Source: CAZVWV01 sp964631745
Lineage (GTDB): Bacteria > Bdellovibrionota_C > UBA2361 > JBGSMV01
Reading direction: 5' to 3'
DNA: 17,069 nt
NCBI GenBank assembly: GCA_964631745.1
Contig: CAZVWV010000086.1
Location: 1 to 17,069 of the forward strand
The translations under genes were made by a program, and so were the position numbers. Below, in pieces: positions 6,139-14,072 of this stretch. Every line of letters starts with the position of its first letter. The first letter of the stretch is position 1. The notes under the pieces were generated by a model. The model saw only the letters and a program-made list of their open reading frames with translations, did no database searches and had not been told where the DNA came from.

Positions 6139-6498
6139 ATGGCGCATGCAGTAACTCCCAAAATCCTTCACCACATCGCAAAATTGATTAGCTCGGGCCG
6201 GCCGATCTGGGGCTTGTTGTGGGCCAACGAGTATTTAGCGCACCAGCCTGAGATTCGTTTGGCGTATATTCACAAGGCAAGCGCCATGCTTCGAAGCTCT
6301 AGCGCCCACGGGATGGGGCCCGAACTGTTTCAGATGCTCATTCAGGGGCAGACGTTTTCCGAACTGCCAACGGAGCTGCAAGAACGGGTCAGGTCAGAGA
6401 GAGAAGTTCCACAGATACGTAACCGCACAGTCATATCGCAAAAGCCATGGCGGGCACTGCGGGAGTCAAATCTGCGGCGTAGAGCAGTTGGGTTATAA
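6139..6498 (+). CDS. Hypothetical protein, 119 residues
   Basis: I do not recognise this protein. Starting at ATG 6139 it has a plausible soluble, helical N-terminal two thirds (KLISSGRPIWGLLWANEYLA, then helices ending ELPTELQERVRSE) and a basic tail rich in Arg. No signal peptide, membrane segment or catalytic motif is visible. The ATG lacks a good ribosome site, and the gene stands alone on the plus strand between ffs and the GxxExxY cassette, so it could be a chance frame or an accessory gene. The only support for coding is its length without stops and its ordinary amino acid composition with several Trp residues. Confidence 0.45.
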   Translation: MAHAVTPKILHHIAKLISSGRPIWGLLWANEYLAHQPEIRLAYIHKASAMLRSSSAHGMGPELFQMLIQGQTFSELPTELQERVRSEREVPQIRNRTVISQKPWRALRESNLRRRAVGL

Positions 6499-6561
6499 TC
6501 CTAGTGTTGCGCAAATCGAAGGAAACTAACGGTGCGGTTGGCGGTTTGAAATTTTCTTTTC

Positions 6562-6596
6562 ACCACCAAGACTCTAAGACTCTAAGGGGCACCAAG
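6562..6596 (+). repeat. Left 35-bp inverted repeat of the GxxExxY cassette
   Basis: It matches the reverse complement of 6980-7014 at 28 of 35 positions without gaps; the inner 13 bases differ at one. It is built of short units ending in AAG. AAGGGG inside it lies where a Shine-Dalgarno sequence for the GTG at 6596 should be. Confidence 0.75.
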
Positions 6597-6979
6597 TGAC
6601 TCTTGACGGCTCTACAGAAAAGACAGCACAGCAAATAGTCGATTCCGCTATTAAGGTTCACGGCGCTTTAGGTCCCGGTTTACTTGAAAGTGTATATCAA
6701 ACCTGCCTTGCCCATGAGTTAAGAAAGCGCGGACTTATTGTAGCTAGAGAAGTAAGCGTACCAATTGTCTTCAATGACTTAAGAATAGAAAATGCCTTGC
6801 GGCTCGATCTGCTCATCAATGACTTGGTAATCGTCGAACTCAAGGCCGTCGAACAAATCCTCCCGGTGCATCAAGCTCAATTACTAAGCTATCTTCGTTT
6901 GACTCAGAAACACTTGGGCTTCTTACTAAACTTTAATGTTCCGCTAATGAAACACGGCATCAAGCGCTGCATCCATTGA
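6596..6979 (+). CDS. GxxExxY-family protein
   Basis: This 127-residue protein carries the family motif as GLLESVY (about residues 29-35) after KVHGALGPG. It continues with the usual LAHELRKRGL, LRLDLLINDLVIVELKAVEQILPVHQAQLLSYL and a final hydrophobic LGFLLNFNVPLMKHGIKR. The D(L)LI...VIVELKAV pattern with its acidic residues resembles a PD-(D/E)XK nuclease-like core, but no biochemical function is established that I know of. The start is GTG 6596, preceded by AAGGGG at a suitable distance. Upstream and downstream are the two halves of a 35-bp inverted repeat that touch the start and stop codons, so the gene looks like a one-gene cassette. Its plus-strand orientation differs from its long-standing neighbours. 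Confidence 0.88.
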   Translation: MTLDGSTEKTAQQIVDSAIKVHGALGPGLLESVYQTCLAHELRKRGLIVAREVSVPIVFNDLRIENALRLDLLINDLVIVELKAVEQILPVHQAQLLSYLRLTQKHLGFLLNFNVPLMKHGIKRCIH

Positions 6980-7014
6980 CTTAGTGCCCCTTTGTGACTT
7001 CGAGCCTTCGTGGT
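6980..7014 (-). repeat. Right 35-bp inverted repeat of the GxxExxY cassette
   Basis: It is the partner of 6562-6596 and begins at the base after the TGA stop codon. Its outer end reads TTCGTGGTTCAATT on the plus strand, similar to the array at 1-45. Confidence 0.75.
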
Positions 7015-7029
7015 TCAATTAATCTCTCT

Positions 7030-8766
7030 CTAGGACAACTCTAATTCCTTACGAAGCGAGAGCGCACGATCGTATACCTGAGTTAGTCGAATGAACTCGT
7101 CCGAAGCTTCCGCAGATTCTGTCTTTTGCCTGTCAGGGTGAAACTCTTTCACCAAATTGCGATATGCAGCTTTGATCTCTTGCAAGCTAGCCTTTGGAGT
7201 GAGGCTTAGCGCCTGTAAGCAGCGTTCGTACTCGTTACGTTTGGGCGAGAGCTCTCCCGCTACGCTAAGCTTTGCGAAGGCACTGTCGTCCGAACTTTCG
7301 GGATTCACAGAGCGCGATTTCTTTTGGCTCTCTTGGCGCCTGCGGTTAGCGTACACACCCAACCATCCAAAGAAGATAATAAAAGCGGAACCGGTTGCTA
7401 TAAACAAAAGTTGATCGGACCGAACGCGCCAAACAATTAATTTTAGACGATACAACAACGGCAGAGCGCTCCCGATTGTGCTGACCTTATCTTCAAAGCG
7501 TTGCCTTAGACCATGCGAGGCGTATGCAGCCGCTTGCGCATAGCGAACTCCATCGATTAATTGGCTTGGTTCTGGAATTACCTCTATCAGCTTGGGCAAA
7601 AGCTCTTCCGACTTGGCAAAATTACCTTGAGCGATAAGAGCCGCCGCGGTTTCTTGTAAACTTTGCACCAAGGCCATCTGAATTTCAGAATCGTTGGAAG
7701 CTAAAATCTTGATAAAATTGAAAACATCCGGATCGAAGGCAAAGAGAGCGGGGCTCCCATTTGATATTCCCTGCAAGGCTCTAAGCGTCAATTTATGCGT
7801 TGTGGGAGTGCGCTTTTCGGCAGTCACCTGCGCCAACAACTTCAGAGCGCTTTCGTTTCCACCGGCATCAATCATCGAACTCGCGCGTTGATGAATGAGC
7901 TCCACCACGATACCACTCAATAGCGGTGATAGCTCCGGATCACGCATGCGCGCCTCCAGTCCGGGCAAAATAGACCCAACTTCGTCATACTTAATCAGTT
8001 TTTGAAGCTCAGAGACCCTGAGCAACACCAGTTTCATGCGTGAGACAAGCGGGTCGGCGCTTCCCCACACCGATTCGAAGGCGTTTGAAAGTTTCTTAAT
8101 ATCCTCCAAGCTGTGTCGCAAAAGCATGCTCTTAAACTGGGCTTCAACCACAGCATGCAGCTCGCTGGCCACACGATACACTACTGACAAGGCTTGACCA
8201 CGCGTCCACTCAGGGTCAAAAATCACCAGGTGATAAAGCACCTCGGCTAAACCTTTCTTGTTTTGGGCCAGCGCATACAAGTTAGTGACTACGCTTTTAA
8301 ATAAAAGCGCCGCTTGCACAGGGTCGGCGCTAACTAGCGCATCAATCACCCCAGGCAGCTCGTCATTTTCAGGATACCTTTCAATCAACGCAACCAAAGC
8401 AATGCCTGCCGACTCGACATCTTTCACCGATTGTAAATAAAATAAGAGTTTTTTCAGATCTGAAAAGGTGAAACGTTTAGCGCTTTCGGAGCTACTGAGA
8501 TATCTACCCAGCACGTAGTGAGCTAGCTCTCTCTTAGCCACGATACGGGTCTCGCCAAAGAGAGTGACCTTTACGTTTTCGTTATCGACCGGAACGAGCT
8601 TCTCGACAGCGAACTCGATCTCGCCGATTTTTGTTTTCTCCGCTTGGGCAGATACTCCCGTAAGAGGCAAGGCGCAGAGCAAGATCGCGAGAATCATCTT
8701 CGCAAATCTGCGCGGCGAACCGAAACGGTTAAAGTTTAGGTGGTAAAACCCCATACACGCTAACAA
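7030..8766 (-). CDS. Membrane-anchored J-domain (DnaJ-like) protein with helical-repeat ectodomain
   Basis: The 578-residue frame (from TTG 8766) has a hydrophobic signal sequence (MILAILLCALPLTGVSAQA, residues 24-42) and about 400 residues of helical, repeat-like sequence. A transmembrane segment follows (about 453-473) with NRRR after it, and a C-terminal J domain (about 512-575) with HPD at 543-545. By the positive-inside rule the J domain faces the cytoplasm and could activate DnaK, while the large helical part faces the periplasm. The start is uncertain: TTG 8766 follows AGAAGAG, ATG 8754 is in frame, and ATG 8697 would give a compact signal peptide. The gene overlaps the DUF1573 gene, suggesting coupled expression. 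The J domain is secure; the topology is inferred and the role unknown. Confidence 0.8.
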   Translation of the reverse strand: MLACMGFYHLNFNRFGSPRRFAKMILAILLCALPLTGVSAQAEKTKIGEIEFAVEKLVPVDNENVKVTLFGETRIVAKRELAHYVLGRYLSSSESAKRFTFSDLKKLLFYLQSVKDVESAGIALVALIERYPENDELPGVIDALVSADPVQAALLFKSVVTNLYALAQNKKGLAEVLYHLVIFDPEWTRGQALSVVYRVASELHAVVEAQFKSMLLRHSLEDIKKLSNAFESVWGSADPLVSRMKLVLLRVSELQKLIKYDEVGSILPGLEARMRDPELSPLLSGIVVELIHQRASSMIDAGGNESALKLLAQVTAEKRTPTTHKLTLRALQGISNGSPALFAFDPDVFNFIKILASNDSEIQMALVQSLQETAAALIAQGNFAKSEELLPKLIEVIPEPSQLIDGVRYAQAAAYASHGLRQRFEDKVSTIGSALPLLYRLKLIVWRVRSDQLLFIATGSAFIIFFGWLGVYANRRRQESQKKSRSVNPESSDDSAFAKLSVAGELSPKRNEYERCLQALSLTPKASLQEIKAAYRNLVKEFHPDRQKTESAEASDEFIRLTQVYDRALSLRKELELS

Positions 8767-9732
8767 GAAGTTTCTCTTCTGGAATATTCGTAGGGATATT
8801 AATAGAGGCCCTTAAATCTTTTTCGACCAAGGCGGGGTTAAGAGCCAACTCAACCACATAGATCTTCCCCTCTTTAATGGGTTTTACGATGGTCTTGAGC
8901 GCCGGGTTATCCGATTCGATCTCACCTAATTTTAAGATATTTTTACTTAAGTTCTCGAGCTTAATTGAGCGCACTATAGTCTCTTTACCCTCAATCACGC
9001 CAAAGGAAACCGTCGCAGGCGAAACCCGGATACGTCCTTTTACCGCCGCAAATATGGGCACATTAATGCTCTGTTGCGCGGTTTTCCCCAACAAAGAGAT
9101 GATGACACGTTCACGCAGCTCACCCAGCGGCGCCTGCGGATCGATGGAAACCGAAAAACGCCTATGCTTTGCACCACTTTCAAGCTCTTTTATATGCAAA
9201 TATTTTGAAAAAGTCTTAACCCCGGAGATACTAACATCTGAGCCCTCGCGCACATCCACCGAAATCTCTTGAGATGTGGGCACTTCCTGTTCGCGCACTA
9301 CCTCGCTAAAAATAACATTACGCGGGGAAACTTTAACATCGGACTCGACCGTGCCTTTCAAGGCTAAAGAAACGGAGGGTTGATCGGGGTCGTTTGAATA
9401 CACTGTGATAGCTTTGAACTTCTCACCGGAAAAACCGGTCGTATCAAATTCGGCCTTCACCACCGTGCTGGCCCCGGGCGCCACCGAATTAGAACGCGTA
9501 CTGGTGGCGGTACATCCGCAAGCGGCCACCACACGTTGAATATCCAAGGGCGCAGTGCCGGTGTTTTTCACCACGAAATCGTGCTGAACTTTGGTTCCGG
9601 CGGTCACGTGCCCAAAATCGTATTCCGCTCCCGAGATATCAATATGCGGCTTTAAACCCTCCCCCTCACCGTAAGATAATGGTGGCGCTGAAAGAGCGGG
9701 CCCAAAAGCCAGGGCTGAAATCAGAAGAGCTC

Positions 9733-9760
<28 letters not shown>
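8729..9760 (-). CDS. Secreted DUF1573-domain (Ig-like) protein
   Basis: The 343-residue protein has an N-terminal signal sequence (ALLISALAFGPALSA, about 11-25). It then has a typical DUF1573 module: YDFGHVTAGTKVQHDFVVKN, TGTAPLDIQRVVAACGCTA with the Cys-Gly-Cys at 81-83, and YSNDPDQPSVSLALKG at its end. A second, more diverged beta-sandwich near 240-335 starts VSFGVIEGKETIVRSIKLEN. The family is common in secreted or periplasmic proteins of Gram-negative bacteria, often resembling ASH/MSP-type domains; its role is not known to me. ATG 9758-9760 has GAGG upstream and lies inside the end of accC (28-base overlap), so it is translated from the acc transcript. It overlaps the J-domain gene at its other end. 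Confidence 0.82.
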
Positions 9761-11133
<1,373 letters not shown>

Positions 11134-11141
11134 GACATTAA

Positions 11142-11636
11142 TTATGCGTTCGGGTTAATCAAGAATAAGACCTCACCGAACTCGACAACTTCTCCATCAC
11201 CAAGCATAACTTTCTCTACAACACCACCGGCGGGCGCTTCGATTTCGTTCATCAACTTCATGGCCTCAATGATACAAAGCGTATCGCCTTTGGTTACGCG
11301 GGAGCCTTCTTTAACAAAAGGATCCGCATCCGGCGAAGGCTTTCTATAAAACGTGCCAACGATTGGAGACTCAACCTTCACCAAGTTCGGATCGATCACC
11401 GGCACGGGAACAGACGCCGTCTGGGAAATCGGGGCGGCTGCACTAGTTTGTCCATTTTGAAATACTGACGGAACAGCCGGTTCAATCTGAACCTGTCGCA
11501 CAACCTGTTGAGGAGCGACCTCAAGGTGCCCACCACGACTCAGCTTTAGTGTCATGCCTTCGCGCTGGAGCTCGAAGTCACGCACATCGTGTTCTCTAAG
11601 TAACTTAAGTATCTTTTCTATTTCTTCTAAATCCAT
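11142..11636 (-). CDS. accB: Biotin carboxyl carrier protein of acetyl-CoA carboxylase
   Basis: From ATG 11636 the protein has 164 residues. An N-terminal helix (MDLEEIEKILKLLREHDVRD) precedes a Pro/Ala/Gln-rich linker (about 45-85). The biotinyl domain follows, with ESPIVGTFYRKPSPDADPFV and EAMKLMNEI, where Lys127 carries biotin. This start matches family N-termini and has GAGAG just upstream; an ATG 14 codons earlier (11678) would add a Gly/Cys-containing extension not seen in the family. AccB swings biotin between AccC and the carboxyltransferase AccAD, which is not encoded in this window. A promoter lies at 11696-11723. Confidence 0.95.
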   Translation of the reverse strand: MDLEEIEKILKLLREHDVRDFELQREGMTLKLSRGGHLEVAPQQVVRQVQIEPAVPSVFQNGQTSAAAPISQTASVPVPVIDPNLVKVESPIVGTFYRKPSPDADPFVKEGSRVTKGDTLCIIEAMKLMNEIEAPAGGVVEKVMLGDGEVVEFGEVLFLINPNA

Positions 11637-11695
11637 GTAGTTCTCTCGACCAGTAATTGTGCCACAGCCGCCAAACATATTCTAGAAAGCGCGCC

Positions 11696-11723
11696 ATTAT
11701 AATTAGCGCTCCCTAGCTAACAA
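11696..11723 (-). promoter_or_regulatory. Sigma-70 promoter of accB-accC
   Basis: Minus-strand TATAAT (11696-11701, perfect) is 16 bases from TTGTTA (11718-11723, four of six). The start would be near 11689, about 50 bases before the accB ATG at 11636. AGCGC and GCGCT, which flank the -10, can pair and might form an operator. Confidence 0.6.
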
Positions 11724-11741
11724 TCTAATATCATTGACTTT

Positions 11742-12167
11742 TTACTTATTCTTAAGATCTTCCTCTAGAATGTCTATTTCATCTAGATCGAATTCGGCCT
11801 CGGCCACAGTGTCGTTGCCTGAAGGCTCGACCTTGACAGGCACCGGTTGTGAACTAATCTGAGCGCTAAGCGGGACTTCATGTTGCCCATCGGGCGCAAG
11901 GCTCTTAAAGAGTCGACGCAAAGATTCGATCTCTGGGAGTTGCGAGCAGAGCTCTCTCACCTCTCTAGCGGCAAACGGAAGATCCCCACGTTCATAGAAC
12001 ACACGCGCCAGCACCAGCCGCCCCAGATGGCAGCTGGGGTTGGCAGAGAGGCCCTTTAGGCAAACGTCGAGGGCTTCCCGCATCTCGCCGTTACTACGGT
12101 ACGACTCTGCCACATCCACAAAGATCGGATTGCCGGCGTCATTTTGAAGGATCTCTAGCTCGTTCAC
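11742..12167 (-). CDS. Small TPR-like protein
   Basis: The 141-residue protein starts with GTG at 12167 and has no signal peptide. Residues about 15-85 contain two helix pairs of TPR character (FVDVAESYRSNGEMREALDVCLKGL, with NPSCHLGRLVLARVFYERGDLPFAARE). A flexible segment and an acidic C-terminus (FDLDEIDILEEDL) follow. TPRs usually bind other proteins. It is the last gene after pilQ and two lipoproteins, 37 bases after the second, and may assist the same pilus or envelope system, but that is only suggested by position. I do not know a named family for it. Confidence 0.68.
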   Translation of the reverse strand: MNELEILQNDAGNPIFVDVAESYRSNGEMREALDVCLKGLSANPSCHLGRLVLARVFYERGDLPFAAREVRELCSQLPEIESLRRLFKSLAPDGQHEVPLSAQISSQPVPVKVEPSGNDTVAEAEFDLDEIDILEEDLKNK

Positions 12168-12204
12168 CGAATCAGATTTAAGGCCTTAAGCTAATCGATT
12201 GCGA

Positions 12205-13266
12205 TTAGCAGTGGTCAAAGCTATCTAAGCTAATTCCAACTGCTGAAGTAAGCGTAATCTCATCTCCTGCTTCGTTCGAGCACGAGACGCGGAAGGTTAC
12301 ATTTCTAAAGCCGAAGTCGCTATTCAAAGGGGCTGCGCCAGTGGCGTAAAACTTCTTTCCACCGACTACTGTTACGCCATAACCACTCGGAGCAACAGTG
12401 GCATCCATGAAGAGCGCATATAATTCGGCCTCTTCACCTGGGGGCACAAAAGGCGAAGCCACACCGACAAAGCTTATCGAGCCTGAATTCAGAGTCGACG
12501 TGCTAGCGCCAGTGCCCTCGGGAACGGAGTAGCGCAAGCTCGAACAATTAAGATTTTGGTTAGTGTTGTTCTGTAATTTTATATGGACGAAAGTGTCTGT
12601 AAAGGGCTCGGCCGTACATTCGCCAGGCGTGGTGGCACAGTCTGTACCGCACAGAGACTGGATTACGTCAATTGCGTGGGTACCATCACCGGCTACACTA
12701 TCCACAAAATCAATAGCGGTAACCGTAACCGCGCCGTTATCGTTCGTAACAACACCGCCACCAAGTCCGCCGCCAGTGGCGCCAGCAAACCCATCAAAAC
12801 CAGCCGGAACAGACCCGGAACACTTAATCGTGGCAAATTTCCTCTTGTACGCGCCCTGGGCAAGTCTACAACCGATCTCTAAACTACCGGGAGCTTCACA
12901 TCCAAGCACGCCAGACAACTGTCCGTTTTCATCCGTCAACTCAGTGCCAGTCGTGGGCTCAAGAATCGCCAAGCCAGCTTCGGTGTCACAGGAAACCCGC
13001 ATCTGTGGAACGCCTTCGCCGGAGGAGTTCTTAACAAAGACTCTAAAGCCGGAGGTGTCAGAGACGCTTAGCTCTTCGTTGACGACATCGAGCTCGATAT
13101 ATCCAGTGGCCGAATCAGAATCAACAAACTCGCCGCCTAAACCGGAAGTATCGGTGGCATCGCCGCCATCGGTGTTACCCGAGCAACCAATCATAAAACC
13201 ACCCAAAGTCAGCGTCAGAGCCGCCAAGCCTGAGAAAACGATTTTTCTGGACCCATTCTTAAACAT
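12205..13266 (-). CDS. Lipoprotein with a bacterial Ig-like (Big-1-type) N-terminal region
   Basis: From ATG 13266 the protein has 353 residues; the frame opens three codons earlier with GTG, and GGGGTG is a modest ribosome site for the ATG. A signal peptide ends at GGFMIGC (Cys28). After a Gly/Asp/Ser-rich linker, about residues 55-120 (YIELDVVNEELSVSDTSG, VPQMRVSCDTE, then LTDENGQLSG) look like a Big-1 Ig-like domain. A Gly-rich hinge and a Cys-containing beta-rich C-terminal domain follow. It is exported and lipid-anchored. It comes 30 bases after the first lipoprotein gene of the pilQ unit. A surface or pilus-related role is plausible but not shown. Confidence 0.72.
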   Translation of the reverse strand: MFKNGSRKIVFSGLAALTLTLGGFMIGCSGNTDGGDATDTSGLGGEFVDSDSATGYIELDVVNEELSVSDTSGFRVFVKNSSGEGVPQMRVSCDTEAGLAILEPTTGTELTDENGQLSGVLGCEAPGSLEIGCRLAQGAYKRKFATIKCSGSVPAGFDGFAGATGGGLGGGVVTNDNGAVTVTAIDFVDSVAGDGTHAIDVIQSLCGTDCATTPGECTAEPFTDTFVHIKLQNNTNQNLNCSSLRYSVPEGTGASTSTLNSGSISFVGVASPFVPPGEEAELYALFMDATVAPSGYGVTVVGGKKFYATGAAPLNSDFGFRNVTFRVSCSNEAGDEITLTSAVGISLDSFDHC

Positions 13267-13305
13267 ATCTTTCACCCCAGAGTTTCAAAATTTCAAAAAA
13301 CCTAA

Positions 13306-14049
13306 TTAAAAAGTAGTTTCGTCGGTAGTGCCGGTCGTATCACCTAAAGTATCGCCGCCAGTTGGGGCAGGAGCTTCAGTCGGCACAATAATCGGACTCG
13401 GTGTCATGATTAATGTGTACACCATAGTGTTAGTATCATATCGATCACCCGCTGAAGTTAGGCCGCTGAAGTATACAGTGGCGTACATGTTAAACGGCGC
13501 TTCCGGTAGCGATGTTTTGTTGAAGTTAATCCAGGTCTGGATATCCGCCGGGAGTACAAAAAATTCCGCAAACCCGATAGAACAAGAGTCTCCCGCAAAC
13601 GATGGCGGCAAACTTGAGTCGAAAGGATCAGAGGCAGTTGTGGCTGTAGCTCCAGAAGCAGCAGCGGGTCTAATAAAAAAGGACACGGGCGCTGTCGTTG
13701 AAGGAGGCTGAATGTCAGCGCCTTCAATGTGGTAAGTGATGACAGCGTGATCGGTACGGAAAAACTGTTGCGATAAGTTATTCTGAATACCAGCGATGGT
13801 CCGCGTGCCTGGGACGGTACCGCTGGCCTCATCTACTTCCAACTCGATCGGCACGGCAGCGCCAAGAGACCCTGCTGGAAGCTGTTTGCAATCCACCGAA
13901 TCCGGAAATTCCGCAAAGAACCCCAGCAACGTAATCGATGTGCCCTGGTCATTATTGGTAGCGCTGCCGCAACTAAGCAGCATCAGAGCCAAAACCCCTA
14001 ACGCGCAAGTTCTGAGTGTCTTAAAACCTGTATTGAAAAAAGATCGCAT
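13306..14049 (-). CDS. Lipoprotein of unknown function encoded just after pilQ
   Basis: The chosen start is ATG 14049 (MRSFFNTGFK), which has a perfect AGGAG seven bases upstream; a TTG at 14067 is in frame but lacks such a site. The 247-residue protein has a signal peptide with lipobox LMLLSC (Cys27), a beta-rich body without a recognised domain, and a Pro/Thr/Gly-rich, low-complexity C-terminal tail (after TPSPIIVPTEAPAP). It overlaps nothing but begins 23 bases after the pilQ stop, so it is very likely co-transcribed with it. It could be a pilus assembly or envelope accessory factor; I do not recognise it. Confidence 0.68.
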   Translation of the reverse strand: MRSFFNTGFKTLRTCALGVLALMLLSCGSATNNDQGTSITLLGFFAEFPDSVDCKQLPAGSLGAAVPIELEVDEASGTVPGTRTIAGIQNNLSQQFFRTDHAVITYHIEGADIQPPSTTAPVSFFIRPAAASGATATTASDPFDSSLPPSFAGDSCSIGFAEFFVLPADIQTWINFNKTSLPEAPFNMYATVYFSGLTSAGDRYDTNTMVYTLIMTPSPIIVPTEAPAPTGGDTLGDTTGTTDETTF

Positions 14050-14072
14050 ATCCTGACTCCTAAACAAATATC

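Noticed and set aside
12563..13309. A 248-codon open frame on the plus strand
   Set aside because: It lies entirely opposite the lipoprotein gene at 12205-13266, has a Pro/Ser-rich composition typical of an antisense frame, and no ribosome site. The lipoprotein has a signal peptide and lipobox.
13458..13832. A 124-codon frame on the minus strand within the first lipoprotein gene
   Set aside because: It is another reading frame of the lipoprotein gene with a Leu/Arg/Ser-rich composition and no start signal.
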